Notes under the pieces: model-generated
What the model was told of the DNA's origin: nothing
Databases searched by the model: none
What the model saw: only the letters and a program-made list of their open reading frames with translations
Part shown: positions 23,654 to 33,506 of the stretch, in pieces
How the letters are laid out: each line of letters opens with the position of its first letter
How positions within the stretch are numbered: the first letter of the stretch is position 1
Position numbers and translations under genes: made by a program
Assembly (NCBI GenBank): GCA_001604005.1
Contig: LVAM01000009.1
Coordinates: 1 to 56,309, forward strand
DNA from: Clostridiales bacterium Firm_07
GTDB lineage: Bacteria; Bacillota; Clostridia; Oscillospirales; CAG-272
Length of the DNA stretch: 56,309 bases
Direction of reading: 5' to 3'

Positions 23654-25909
23654 ATGATCAGAAATGCCGTCCTGCCTGCCTGGCAGGCAAAATGGATCGA
23701 CCCGGAATTGCCCCATGAACCGGAAAAGAAGCAGCCCGCTTCCTATCTGCGCCGACGGTTCACCACAAAAATGCCCGGCAGCGCATGCCTGTATATTACC
23801 TGCCACGGCTTGTATGCCGCTTATCTGAACGGACAGCGGGTGGGCGATTTTGTGCTGGCTCCCGGCACCGGGGATTACAGACAGCGGCTGACGGTGCAGT
23901 GCTACGATGTGACCGAGCTGCTGAAAGCGGGCGAAAACGAACTGACCGTTATTCTGGGCGACGGCTGGTATCGCGGCGGCGTGGGCGTGGACGGACTGCG
24001 AAACTATTGCGGCTCCGACATTGCTTTGCTCTGCCAGCTGGAAATGAACGGGCAGCCTGTTCTTTTTAGCGATGAGCATTGGGAAGCCTCCCAGCAGGGG
24101 CCGATCCGGGAAAACGACCTGGAAATCGGGGAGAATTATGACGCGCGGCTGGAAGCGATTTCCGAGTGGCACGGCGTGACTGTGCGGGACTTCGGCTTTG
24201 CCCATCTGGCTCCCACCGAAAGCGTACCCATCCTGGAGCAGGAGCGCTTCCCCGGCAAGCTCATCAAAACACCCAATGGGGAAACGGTCATCGACTTTGG
24301 ACAGAACCTGGCGGGATATACGGAGCTGTGTGTACAGGCGAAGGCCGGACAGAAAATTACGATCTGGCATGGCGAGACCCTTGATGAAAATGGTAATTTC
24401 ACACAGTCCAATTACAACCCCACCTGGCGCAGCCAGAATGGCGGCGTACCTCAGCGGATCGATTATATCTGCAAGGACGGCCTAAATGAATACAAGCCAA
24501 GCTTTACGATCATGGGCTTCCGATATGCCAAAGTGGAGACCGACGCCGATCTGACGGATGCCCGGTTTACCGCTATCGCCGTGTATTCCTATATGCCGCA
24601 GGTGGGCTTCTTTACCTGCGGCAGCGCGGATGTGAATCAGCTGTTCCACAACTGCCTGTGGAGCATGCGCTCCAATTTCTGCGATATTCCCACCGATTGC
24701 CCCACCCGGGAGCGCGCGGGCTGGACGGGCGACGCCGGGCTGTTCGCCCCCACCGCCGTCTATCTGGCGGACTGTTATCCCATCCTGCGCAAGTGGCTGG
24801 GCGAATGCCGCCTGGCCCAGGAGGAAAACGGCCTGGTGGCCAACATCGCGCCCATCAACGATAAGCGCGACCAGATCGCCCTGATGCTCCAGGGCAGCGC
24901 GGGCTGGGGCGACGCCTGCATTCTGGTGCCCTGGGCGCTGTATCAGGCCTATGGGGACAAAACGATTCTAAAAGAAAACTATGGGATGATGACCGGCTGG
25001 CTGTCCTTCTGCGAAAACCGCGCGAAGGAGACCCGGCCCCGGAACGAAGCGAACCCCTGGAAAGAATTCCTGATCGACACGGGCTTCCATTGGGGAGAAT
25101 GGCTGGAGCCGGGCCATGTGATGCCGGAGGAAATGCGGAAAAACATGATGGAGGGCGTGCCGGACGTGGCGACGGCCTATTACTTCCGTTCCGCTTCCCT
25201 GCTGTCCCAGATCGCTGAAATCCTAGGAAAGCCCAAGGACGCCGCGCGCTTTGCGCACATCGCCGAAAACGCGAAGAAAGCCTTCCGTTTTACCTGCACG
25301 GACGGCGGTAAAATCACCTCTGACCGCCAATGCCAGTGTGTGCGGCCCATTGCCTTTGGATTGCTGAATGGAGAAGAAAACCAACAGGCGGCGGACGCGC
25401 TGAACGAGCTGGTGATCAAAAACGGGTATCACCTGAACACCGGCTTCCTGTCCACGCCGGACCTGTGCCGGGTGCTGGCTGATTACGGGCACGTCGATAC
25501 CGCCTATCGTCTGCTGCTCCAGGAGAGCTGCCCCGGCTGGCTTTACGCTGTCAAAAAAGGCGCTACCACCATCTGGGAAACCTGGGACGGCGTGCGGCCC
25601 GACGGTACGGTACACGATTCCCTCAATCATTATGCTTACGGAGCCATCTGCGGCTGGCTGATGGGCGGCGTGTGCGGTATTCAACTGGAAGGGAGCAAGC
25701 TGACCATCCATCCCTATCCACACCCCTCCCTGGGACATGCGGAGGCGACATGGCTGTCTCCGGTGGGCGAGATCCGCAGCGGATGGCGCTATGCCGATCA
25801 TCGGCTCCATTTTGAATTCACCGTCCCGATTCCCGCTGAAATCATCCTGCCAGGCAGCGGAATGTATCAGGTGAAAGCAGGCACGTACAGCTTTGAGGTG
25901 CTTCAGTAA
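23654..25909 (+). CDS. GH78 alpha-L-rhamnosidase
   Basis: 751 residues, cytoplasmic. N-terminal accessory beta domains (YLRRRFTTKMPGSACLYITCHGLYAAYLNGQRVGD), then the (alpha/alpha)6 barrel with the active-site stretch DCPTRERAGWTGD (D348, E353) and the C-terminal TIWETWDG with E642, matching the catalytic acid and base regions of GH78. It would release terminal alpha-L-rhamnose by inversion. Start ATG 23654 is preferred because GAGAGG is 9 nt before it; ATG 23636 has only a weak site. A paralogue lies at 40604-42769, and a rhamnose pathway at 49026-52549. Confidence 0.93.
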   Translation: MIRNAVLPAWQAKWIDPELPHEPEKKQPASYLRRRFTTKMPGSACLYITCHGLYAAYLNGQRVGDFVLAPGTGDYRQRLTVQCYDVTELLKAGENELTVILGDGWYRGGVGVDGLRNYCGSDIALLCQLEMNGQPVLFSDEHWEASQQGPIRENDLEIGENYDARLEAISEWHGVTVRDFGFAHLAPTESVPILEQERFPGKLIKTPNGETVIDFGQNLAGYTELCVQAKAGQKITIWHGETLDENGNFTQSNYNPTWRSQNGGVPQRIDYICKDGLNEYKPSFTIMGFRYAKVETDADLTDARFTAIAVYSYMPQVGFFTCGSADVNQLFHNCLWSMRSNFCDIPTDCPTRERAGWTGDAGLFAPTAVYLADCYPILRKWLGECRLAQEENGLVANIAPINDKRDQIALMLQGSAGWGDACILVPWALYQAYGDKTILKENYGMMTGWLSFCENRAKETRPRNEANPWKEFLIDTGFHWGEWLEPGHVMPEEMRKNMMEGVPDVATAYYFRSASLLSQIAEILGKPKDAARFAHIAENAKKAFRFTCTDGGKITSDRQCQCVRPIAFGLLNGEENQQAADALNELVIKNGYHLNTGFLSTPDLCRVLADYGHVDTAYRLLLQESCPGWLYAVKKGATTIWETWDGVRPDGTVHDSLNHYAYGAICGWLMGGVCGIQLEGSKLTIHPYPHPSLGHAEATWLSPVGEIRSGWRYADHRLHFEFTVPIPAEIILPGSGMYQVKAGTYSFEVLQ

Positions 25910-25962
25910 CAGCGCAAACCGGCAAAGCGAAAACAAAAAACATGGTTTGAGGAGGAATCAAC

Positions 25963-28083
25963 ATGGCCAAGACGATCTATGACCCCAAACAGGATGCCCG
26001 TTTCCAGTATCCGATAATCGACCAGGACGAATGGCGGGAGCGGCATCTGCCGGGCGGCGAAACCATTCCCTTCCGCTATCTGCACGGATATTTTGAGGGG
26101 ACGGATGTAAAGTTCTCCTTCTGCTTCCCGCCTGCAGACCGGTATGAAGGCCGGTTCCAGCAGTATCTGTCTCCCTTCCCCGGGCCGGATGAGGAAGTGG
26201 CTTCCCTGGGTCACACCGGCCTGGAAGACCGCGTCGGCTTCGCGCTCAAATGCGGCGCTTACTATGTGGAAACCAACATGGGTTCCCATTCTCAGTTCGG
26301 CGGAGACCGGGACGATAAGCTGACCTGGCAGTCCTCCGCGGCGGCGGCGGAATTCTCCCGGGTAAAGGCCATGGAGATTTACGAAACATCCCAGCGGCCT
26401 TACGGCTATGTCTATGGCGGCAGCGGCGGCGGCTATAAATCCATGGCCTGCATCGAAAACACTTCCGCCTGGGACGGGGCCGCGCCCTTCGTGATCGGCT
26501 CTCCCGTCAGCCTGCCCAACACCATTACCATGCACGTGCAGGGCCAGCGAGTACTGCGCAACGCTTTTGCCAAAATCCTGGATGCCCTGGATGCGGGTGG
26601 CAGCGGCGATCCCTACAAAGAGCTGAACAAGGACGAAGCGGATATGCTGCGGGAGCTGACGAAGATGGGCTTTCCGCCGCTGGCCTGGTACATGGAAGCC
26701 AAGGGTGTCATTGATCCCGGTGCGCTGCCGGTGCTGCTGCCTGCCATGAGAGGCCTTGACCCCACCTATTTCACTGATTTTTGGACCAAGCCGGGCTATG
26801 CCGGGGCCGATCCCCAAAGCAGCGCTTCCAAGGATCGCATTTATTTCCGTACCAAAGTAAAGTCCGTGCACCTGACTGAGAAAACGGAGAAACGGGATGC
26901 CGAGGACGGCCAGAACGGCGTGGACGATTCCTATAAAAAGCAGGCGGTCAAGGGCGACGGGGCTTATCTGGAATTGGAAACGCTGCCGCTGGGGGACAAC
27001 CTGTATCTGGAAGGCCTTTCGATGATTTTCCAAACCGGGGACGCCCAGGGAGCCGCCCTGCTCATGGACAAGATGATGCGCTTTAACGACAGCGAAGGCG
27101 GCATCGTGACCATCGGCGAATGCTATGGCATGAGTGACCTGGATGAAACCCTGCGGAAAGTGAAGCCCGGTGATGAGATCCTGCTGGACAATTCCGATTA
27201 TATTGCCGCCCAGAGCTATTATCGCCATCAGGTGCCGGCGGACCTGTCCTTCCATGCCTGGGATCAGTTCCGCAATCCGGACGGCACGCCCAAAACGCCC
27301 CAGCGTGCCCCCTTCCCGGTGCCGTTTACAGGCGTCGGACTGCCGCAGGACGGCGATATTCAGGGCAAGGTCATCAATATCCAGGCTCTGATGGATGAAA
27401 GCACCTGCCCCTGGTGCGCCGATTGGTGGCGGAACAAGATCATCGAGACCAAGGGCACCGACGAAAACCATCGCACCTATTTCATGGAACGCTGCATGCA
27501 CGGCGATATCAACGCCATTGGCAATTACGTGGTGGTCAATTATGTGGGCGCGCTGCGTCAGGCGCTGATCGACCTCTCTGCCTGGGTGGAAAAGGGAATC
27601 GCGCCGCTGAACCGCACCACATATACCCTGGGTGAAGACGGACAGATCCACACGGAGCTGGATGTGAGCAAGCGCTACGGCATCCAGGGCATCCCGACCT
27701 TGAAGGCCAACGGAGAAAAATGCGCCCATGTGAAGGTGGGCCAGTGCGTGCGCTTCACCGTGGACGTGGAAGTACCGCAGGACGCGGGCGTCGTGACGGA
27801 AATCCTCTTCGCCCAGAAGGAAAAGGAACTGGCTGCCAAGGATACGGAAAGCAACGGTGTGGCTCGGCTGATGCTGGGCGAGGATATGTGGGATGGCGCA
27901 CTGACCTTTGAAAAGGACGAAAAGAACGGAATCCATACTGCCCATGCGGAGACCGTTGGCTGCTATGACAAGCCCGGAACATACTTTGCCACTGTGCGTA
28001 TTGCCACCAACCGGGAAGGAGATCCGTCCAGGGTGTTCACCCAGGTACTGAACCTGGACCGGGCACGGATTGTCGTTTCATAA
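25963..28083 (+). CDS. Putative large alpha/beta-hydrolase, uncharacterised family
   Basis: 706 residues, no signal peptide, no family I can name with confidence. A nucleophile elbow GGSGGGYKS gives S154. Far downstream, D478 in ALMDESTCPW and H513 in RCMHGDINAI, followed by ALIDLSAWVEKGIAPL, resemble the acid-histidine end of tannase/feruloyl-esterase-like hydrolases. If right, a ~320-residue insert separates Ser from Asp and would form a big lid. A C-terminal beta-rich domain (about 550-706) follows. It sits after the GH78 gene in the rightward operon, suggesting an esterase or lactonase for acylated glycosides. GGAGGA precedes ATG 25963. Substrate unknown. Confidence 0.5.
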   Translation: MAKTIYDPKQDARFQYPIIDQDEWRERHLPGGETIPFRYLHGYFEGTDVKFSFCFPPADRYEGRFQQYLSPFPGPDEEVASLGHTGLEDRVGFALKCGAYYVETNMGSHSQFGGDRDDKLTWQSSAAAAEFSRVKAMEIYETSQRPYGYVYGGSGGGYKSMACIENTSAWDGAAPFVIGSPVSLPNTITMHVQGQRVLRNAFAKILDALDAGGSGDPYKELNKDEADMLRELTKMGFPPLAWYMEAKGVIDPGALPVLLPAMRGLDPTYFTDFWTKPGYAGADPQSSASKDRIYFRTKVKSVHLTEKTEKRDAEDGQNGVDDSYKKQAVKGDGAYLELETLPLGDNLYLEGLSMIFQTGDAQGAALLMDKMMRFNDSEGGIVTIGECYGMSDLDETLRKVKPGDEILLDNSDYIAAQSYYRHQVPADLSFHAWDQFRNPDGTPKTPQRAPFPVPFTGVGLPQDGDIQGKVINIQALMDESTCPWCADWWRNKIIETKGTDENHRTYFMERCMHGDINAIGNYVVVNYVGALRQALIDLSAWVEKGIAPLNRTTYTLGEDGQIHTELDVSKRYGIQGIPTLKANGEKCAHVKVGQCVRFTVDVEVPQDAGVVTEILFAQKEKELAAKDTESNGVARLMLGEDMWDGALTFEKDEKNGIHTAHAETVGCYDKPGTYFATVRIATNREGDPSRVFTQVLNLDRARIVVS

Positions 28084-28115
28084 CGGCGCCGATTCGGACA
28101 AAACGAGTCCGATCA

Positions 28116-28179
28116 TGTCGGATTTACTGTATTTTTGGTCGGATTTCTCAAAGAATAATTTTTTTCGATTGAGTATGAT
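28116..28179 (+). promoter_or_regulatory. TGTCGGAT tandem operator and promoter of the ABC importer
   Basis: TGTCGG at 28116-28121 and GGTCGG at 28137-28142, 21 bp apart, each followed by AT; -10 TATGAT at 28174-28179, 31 nt after the second core. A small hairpin (28092-28114, GGAC/GTCC core) without a T-run precedes it, so read-through from the upstream operon is also possible. Confidence 0.8.
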
Positions 28180-28246
28180 GGTCATATCGGCAGGATATTT
28201 ATGAGTTCAATAACCTGAAGGATTCGGAAAGGAGACGGAAACGAAG

Positions 28247-30031
28247 ATGTCCATTCGTGCAAAATGGATCGCGCTGATGGCGGCTGTGGTGGTACTGCTG
28301 GTCGGCATGCAGGTGTACTACGGCAATATCGGCGGTACAGGCGACCAGAGTGCGTCCCCGGAAACCACCTTTGACTGGTGGATCTATTCCGGTACGTCAT
28401 CAGAATACTACGGAAACTATGCTGAGAATCCGGCGATCCAGTATACCTTGCGGAAAGGCTGGGGCCCGGAGGAGAAGGGAATTGCCCTGAGCTTCCTGCA
28501 GCCGCCTCCCGGTTCTGAAGCTGATAACTATGCCACCATGATCGCTTCCGGTGACCTGCCGGACATCATTGACGCCGTGATCTGCGACCCGCCGCAGATT
28601 ATGGTGGAGAGAGGCTACGCGATCGAGCTGACTGATTATGTGGAAGCCCATATGCCGAATTACAGGGAACTGGTGCATTCCAACAACGAAGTGTATATCA
28701 ATACGGTTGTTGTGGATGATGACGGCAAGGAGCATTATTATAACCTGGCGGTCGTTCATGAGGGATACGATACCGTGTTCCAGGGTTATATGTACCGCAG
28801 GGACTGGATCGTAAAATACGGCACCAATCCCGTTACCGGCGCTGCCTTTACCGGCGGCTATACCGATCCCGCCGATGTGGACAGCTGGGTGGATGACGTG
28901 GTTTTCCCCTCCGGCGGCAAAGATCCCATCTATATTTCCGACTGGGAATGGATGTTTGAGATCTTTACCCGGGCGCAGGCAGACCTGGGCATTACCGGAA
29001 AGTACTGCATGAGCCTGTATTATCCCGGGTTTACCTGGTCCGGCGGCCTGCTGAGCTGCTTCGGAGGCGGCGTGAACGTGTGGTACCAGGACGCGGATTC
29101 AAAGGTGCATTTCGGCGGCAACGAAGAACCTTTCAAGACATACCTGGAGTGTATGCATGCCTGGTATGAAAAGGGCTGGCTGGATCATGATTTCAACCAG
29201 CGCACTTCAGACGCTTTCTACCAGATCGACTCCACTTCCGTGCGCCAGGGTATGATCGGTATGTGGAACGGCCAGCAGAGTGAACTGGGCGGCCGACTGG
29301 ATATGCATGACGGCGGATATACCGAAGGTATTTTTGTGGCAGGTACACCCTATCCGATCAACGACATATACGGGCCGGAAAGCTGCCGGAACGTGGTACC
29401 CAACTGCCTGATGGGCAGCGGACTGACCAGCGGAGGCATCCTGATTACCCCCAAAGCCGCGGATAAAGACCTGGCTGCCCTGTGCAGCTATCTGGATTAC
29501 TTCTACACGACAGAAGGCGCGCTGATCAAAACGCTGGGACTGAATGCGGAGCAGGCAGCAGATTTCAGCGAAAACACCTTCTATGCCGACAATGGCCTGA
29601 CGGGCGGCGCGTATCACATCGGCGCTGACGGACGGTATCGCAAGGATGACGTGCTGGTCCATGACAGCGGCCAGCTGAACACCGCCGTGGGCTTCAATAA
29701 GGCGCCGGGCCTGCACCTTGTCAACAGTGTGGACCTTGGCTATGCAGACAGTTACCAGGCTTCCCTGGATACGTGGATGAAATATCCCAATACGGGTTTC
29801 TTCTGGGGCAGCCGTACCACCAATGCTTTCAGCCAGGAGGATGCCAAAACGATTACGGATATCCAATCCAAAGTGCTGGAATACATGACCAAGAACTGTG
29901 CCAACTTTATAACCGGCAAATCCAACTTCGACAAGGACTGGGACAAATGGAGCACAGTCATCAAAAAGTATAAAGTAGACAGCATTTCCGAGCTCCTGCA
30001 AACTTATGTTGACAAATATCCTTTCCGATAA
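28247..30031 (+). CDS. ABC transporter extracellular sugar-binding protein (LplA/YtcQ type)
   Basis: 594 residues, the size of the large clostridial solute-binding proteins paired with LplB/YtcP permeases. The N-terminus (KWIALMAAVVVLLVGMQVYYG) is one hydrophobic segment, but there is no cysteine, so no lipobox; it is probably held by an uncleaved anchor. The body has many aromatic residues (FDWWIYSGTSSEYYGNY, DWEWMFEIF) as in oligosaccharide binders. RBS AAAGGAG precedes ATG 28247. First gene of the importer operon, directly behind a TGTCGGAT promoter. Ligand is inferred to be a rhamnose-containing oligosaccharide. Confidence 0.88.
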   Translation: MSIRAKWIALMAAVVVLLVGMQVYYGNIGGTGDQSASPETTFDWWIYSGTSSEYYGNYAENPAIQYTLRKGWGPEEKGIALSFLQPPPGSEADNYATMIASGDLPDIIDAVICDPPQIMVERGYAIELTDYVEAHMPNYRELVHSNNEVYINTVVVDDDGKEHYYNLAVVHEGYDTVFQGYMYRRDWIVKYGTNPVTGAAFTGGYTDPADVDSWVDDVVFPSGGKDPIYISDWEWMFEIFTRAQADLGITGKYCMSLYYPGFTWSGGLLSCFGGGVNVWYQDADSKVHFGGNEEPFKTYLECMHAWYEKGWLDHDFNQRTSDAFYQIDSTSVRQGMIGMWNGQQSELGGRLDMHDGGYTEGIFVAGTPYPINDIYGPESCRNVVPNCLMGSGLTSGGILITPKAADKDLAALCSYLDYFYTTEGALIKTLGLNAEQAADFSENTFYADNGLTGGAYHIGADGRYRKDDVLVHDSGQLNTAVGFNKAPGLHLVNSVDLGYADSYQASLDTWMKYPNTGFFWGSRTTNAFSQEDAKTITDIQSKVLEYMTKNCANFITGKSNFDKDWDKWSTVIKKYKVDSISELLQTYVDKYPFR

Positions 30032-30050
30032 GCGACAGGAGGTGTGACAC

Positions 30051-31007
30051 ATGGCAAAAAAGAATTCCTATGACCTGGCTGCGTCCTCCCGCCGGAGCTG
30101 GAAGACGGAGCTGAAGCGGGACTGGGTCGTGTATATGCTGTTCCTTCCCATCATCATTTATGAGATCGTACTGCATTACCTGCCCATGTTCGGCATTGTG
30201 ATGGCCTTCCAGGATTACAACGTAGTGGATGGTTACTTTCATTCTCCCTGGGTAGGACTGAAGCACTTTATTGATCTGTTCAGCGGCGAAGACTTCCTTC
30301 AGGCGATCCGCAATACCGTGGTTATCGGTGTGATGCGTGCAACCTTCGGTTTTGTCGCACCTATTATCTTCGCGCTGATGCTGAGCCTGATCAATTCCAA
30401 GAAATTCAAACGCACTGCCCAGACTATGAGCTACATGCCCAACTTTGTGGCGGCGGTCATCGTCTGTTCCCTGTTTACCCAGTTCCTGGCCAAGGACGGA
30501 CCGCTGACACTGCTTTTGTCAAAGGTATTCGAAGCGGAAAATCAAAACTGGTTTGCTAACGATAAACCTCCTGTCTTCTGGATTATTTACCTCCTGATGG
30601 GCATCTGGCAGAGCATCGGCTGGGGATCCATCATGTATGTTGCAGCTATTTCCCAGGTCAGCGGGGACCTGCATGAAGCGGCTGCCCTGGACGGAGCAAC
30701 CCGTCTGCAGCGGCTGTTCAGAATTACCCTGCCCAGCATCCTGCCCATGATCCTGATGATGTTTGTGATCAATGTGGGCACCGCGCTGGCGGCAGGTTAT
30801 GACAATATCCTGCTGCTGTACATGCCCAGCACCTACAACGTGTCCGATACCGTGTACACCTACACCTACCGCCAGGCTTTCGGCGCGGGCAACAGCAATT
30901 ACTCCCTGTCTGCAGCCTCCGGCCTGTTCCAGTCCGTCGTTTCCACGATTCTTCTGGTGGGTTCCAATGCGCTGTCGCGTAAGGCCGCCGGAAGCAGCCT
31001 GTTCTGA
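30051..31007 (+). CDS. Sugar ABC transporter permease, LplB family
   Basis: 318 residues, six membrane segments, with the permease EAA loop (HEAAALDGATRLQRLFRITLP) that contacts the ATPase. Opening motif FLPIIIYEIVLHYLPMFGIVMAFQDYN is typical of LplB. AGGAGG before ATG 30051, 19 nt after the binding protein. It forms a heterodimer with the next permease. Confidence 0.95.
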   Translation: MAKKNSYDLAASSRRSWKTELKRDWVVYMLFLPIIIYEIVLHYLPMFGIVMAFQDYNVVDGYFHSPWVGLKHFIDLFSGEDFLQAIRNTVVIGVMRATFGFVAPIIFALMLSLINSKKFKRTAQTMSYMPNFVAAVIVCSLFTQFLAKDGPLTLLLSKVFEAENQNWFANDKPPVFWIIYLLMGIWQSIGWGSIMYVAAISQVSGDLHEAAALDGATRLQRLFRITLPSILPMILMMFVINVGTALAAGYDNILLLYMPSTYNVSDTVYTYTYRQAFGAGNSNYSLSAASGLFQSVVSTILLVGSNALSRKAAGSSLF

Positions 31008-31021
31008 GAGGAGGAATCACC

Positions 31022-31933
31022 ATGGCAAGAAAGCAAAGAAAAAAGGAAGAATGGGAAAATAACATGGTTGAAACCAAGTCCGTGGCGGATCGGGTCGTGG
31101 ACGTCATCGTGTATGCCTGCGTGGCACTGGTTGCGCTGTGCAGCGTGATTCCCATGTGGCACGTACTCATGTCCTCCTTCTCGGACGGAAAATCCCTGCT
31201 GGCGCATGTCGGCCTGGTGCTGTGGCCTGTAGGAGGTTTCACACTGGACGGTTATTCCCTGATCTTCCAGAACTCCAGCATTGTAGGCGGCTACATCAAC
31301 ACCATCATTTATACCGTTGCCTTCGTCACCATCGGTTTCCTGCTCTCAGCCGTAACAGGCTACGCCCTGAGCCGGGATACCAAACTGAAGAAGCCGGTGA
31401 CCATGGCGCTGATGATCACAATGCTTTTCGGCGGCGGCATGGTGCCCACCTACATGGTGATCCGTGCCCTGGGCTGGGTCGGCACCCCATGGGCGCTGGT
31501 TATCCCGGGCTGCACCAACTCCATGTACTGCATCATGATGATGAACGCCTTCAATTCCATTCCCAAGGAAATGTATGAAGCCAGCCACATCGACGGAGCA
31601 GGCCACCTTTCCACCCTGTTTGAAATCACCCTGCCCCAGGCGATGAATATGGGCAGCGTGATCATCCTGAACCTGACCATCGGCCAGTGGAATTCGTGGC
31701 TGCCTGCCAGCATCTATGTGCCCAACAAGAAGGTTCTGTGGCCGCTGCAGCTGGTCATCCGCCAGATCACAAGTGAAAACGCCGATTTCCTGAACTCCTC
31801 CAATCCCAACTACAGCCGTTACCTGATTCAGTTCGCGGTGATCATCGCCGCTATCGCCCCCATTATCATCGCGTTCCCGTTCTTCCAGGACAAGATGGAA
31901 AAGGGCGTGATCCAGGGCGGTGTCAAAGGCTGA
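31022..31933 (+). CDS. Sugar ABC transporter permease, YtcP/LplC family
   Basis: 303 residues, six membrane segments; EAA loop YEASHIDGAGHLSTLFEITLP. GAGGAGG before ATG 31022, 14 nt after the first permease. No ATPase gene is in the window, which fits this class: they borrow a shared MsmX-type ATPase encoded elsewhere. A terminator follows. Confidence 0.95.
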   Translation: MARKQRKKEEWENNMVETKSVADRVVDVIVYACVALVALCSVIPMWHVLMSSFSDGKSLLAHVGLVLWPVGGFTLDGYSLIFQNSSIVGGYINTIIYTVAFVTIGFLLSAVTGYALSRDTKLKKPVTMALMITMLFGGGMVPTYMVIRALGWVGTPWALVIPGCTNSMYCIMMMNAFNSIPKEMYEASHIDGAGHLSTLFEITLPQAMNMGSVIILNLTIGQWNSWLPASIYVPNKKVLWPLQLVIRQITSENADFLNSSNPNYSRYLIQFAVIIAAIAPIIIAFPFFQDKMEKGVIQGGVKG

Positions 31934-31945
31934 AGCCTTTTCCGG

Positions 31946-31978
31946 AAAGCAGTCCGTTCGCGGGCTGCTTTTTTTGCT
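31946..31978 (+). terminator. Intrinsic terminator of the importer operon
   Basis: 11-bp stem AAAGCAGTCCG (31946-31956) / CGGGCTGCTTT (31961-31971) with one G-T pair and a TTCG tetraloop, then a T-run. Confidence 0.92.
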
Positions 31979-32007
31979 TTGCAGGAAACCGGGATTCCAG
32001 GTATAAT
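31978..32007 (+). promoter_or_regulatory. Constitutive-type promoter of the kinase-regulator pair
   Basis: TTTGCA (31978-31983), 18-nt spacer, perfect TATAAT (32002-32007), 57 nt before the kinase start. No TGTCGGAT sites here, so the sensor genes look independent of the regulon they are thought to control. Confidence 0.65.
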
Positions 32008-32063
32008 AAACATTGACAGTTCCCTGGATCAACCGGATATTTACCACATGGGAGGATGCTTGC

Positions 32064-33506
32064 ATGAAGGAGCATTCAGCCTTATATCGATGGCTCTGGT
32101 TCCGGCCTGTGTTTCGGCGCCTCCGCCCACGGCTGATGACGATGATCTTTGCGCTGGTTCTCCCGGTCAGCCTGGTCTGCCTGGCACTCTCCGCAGTCTC
32201 TATCATCCAGTCCCGCGAAGCTGTTAACAGCATGAGCCAGAATGCCCTCAGCTTTTATCTGGACCAGGTGGCGCTGCGCCAGGAGCTGGGCGATATCGAC
32301 GTGATGACGGATTTCCCCGCCGGCCTGGCACCCAGCCTGACACTGCTGCACTGGAACGCGGATCAGCCTGACGCCCGCGTGGACAACGGCAGCAGCGTGT
32401 ATGTTTCAAAGGACGGAGAACAGGCGTTCCTGATCCTTTCGGACGGGACATGGCGGGAGGAAGAACGGCCTTTTGCTTCCCTGAAGCAGGAGCGGAACAG
32501 CTTCCTGTGGGAAAAGGATGGTGAGCCTTTCCGGGTACTGGTTACTTTCCCCTATGATTTTTCCCTGCAGAATATCCCTGCCTGGTTCTGGATCGCCCAG
32601 GGGATTGCCCTGCTGACAATCCTGGTCAGTCCGGTTCTGTACGGAAGACTGAAAAAGGATATTCTGGAGCCGATGGAAACAATGCATGACGCCATCTCCG
32701 CCTTCCAGAGAGACCGGTCCTACAGGATTCCGCAGGCCCCCCTGGCCGTGAGCGATGACTTCCGACGGCTGTTCGACCATTTCAACGCCATGGCCGCAGA
32801 AGTGCAGCAGGGATATGAGAAAGATGTGAAGCTGCTGGAATCAGAAATGGACAATCTGCGCCTGCAGGTGAACCCGCACATGCTTCTGAATTCTTACAAT
32901 ATGATTTACGCTCTGGCTGAATCGAAAAACTACACCACCATCCAGGATTACACCCTGTGCCTGGCGGATTATTTCCGCTACGTGCTGCGGAAGGGACAGC
33001 AGATGGTGACAGTACGGCAGGAACTGGAGTTCGTGGAGAACTTTATCCGCATCCAGCGCATCCGCTTCCCAGACCGGTTCTCTTACGTATACCAGGCGAA
33101 GGAGGACTGCCTGTCCGCCCTGATCCCGCCGCTGCTGATTGAAAACTTTGTGGAGAACGCCATCAAGTACGCGCTGAACCCCAAGGAACCCATTGAAATT
33201 GTGGTGTCCGTTCACCGGGAGGAAAACGAGGCCGGAAAGGATACCCTGCATATCGCCATCATGGATACGGGCAGCGGCATCCGTCCGGAGGTATTGGAAA
33301 AGCTGCAAAAGAAGGAACCCTACATTGATGAGGCGGGACAGAAACATATCGGCATTTATAACTGCCTGCGCCGGGTGGAGCTGTTTTACGGCGATGAGGG
33401 CGATATTCATTTTTCCAGCGCGGTGGGCGGCGGCACGCAGGTTTATTTGATCATTCCATTTTCTCTCTCTGCTGATCTCAGCACAGGACGGGAGGCGCGC
33501 GCATGA
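32064..33506 (+). CDS. YesM-type sensor histidine kinase
   Basis: 480 residues. Two membrane segments (about 23-47 and 172-193) flank an external sensor part of about 125 residues, then a HAMP-like linker, the His_kinase domain with H272 in QVNPHMLLNS, and an ATPase domain with N-box LIENFVENAIKYAL and GSGI. It phosphorylates the response regulator encoded next. The sensor part is short compared with the large dCache domains of many YesM proteins. ATG 32064 follows GGGAGGATG; an in-frame start at 32013 is too close to the promoter. Its stop overlaps the regulator start by 4 nt (ATGA). Confidence 0.94.
   Translation: MKEHSALYRWLWFRPVFRRLRPRLMTMIFALVLPVSLVCLALSAVSIIQSREAVNSMSQNALSFYLDQVALRQELGDIDVMTDFPAGLAPSLTLLHWNADQPDARVDNGSSVYVSKDGEQAFLILSDGTWREEERPFASLKQERNSFLWEKDGEPFRVLVTFPYDFSLQNIPAWFWIAQGIALLTILVSPVLYGRLKKDILEPMETMHDAISAFQRDRSYRIPQAPLAVSDDFRRLFDHFNAMAAEVQQGYEKDVKLLESEMDNLRLQVNPHMLLNSYNMIYALAESKNYTTIQDYTLCLADYFRYVLRKGQQMVTVRQELEFVENFIRIQRIRFPDRFSYVYQAKEDCLSALIPPLLIENFVENAIKYALNPKEPIEIVVSVHREENEAGKDTLHIAIMDTGSGIRPEVLEKLQKKEPYIDEAGQKHIGIYNCLRRVELFYGDEGDIHFSSAVGGGTQVYLIIPFSLSADLSTGREARA

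Noticed and set aside
28084-28115. Terminator between the alpha/beta-hydrolase gene and the importer
   Set aside because: The hairpin at 28092-28114 is short and has no T-run.
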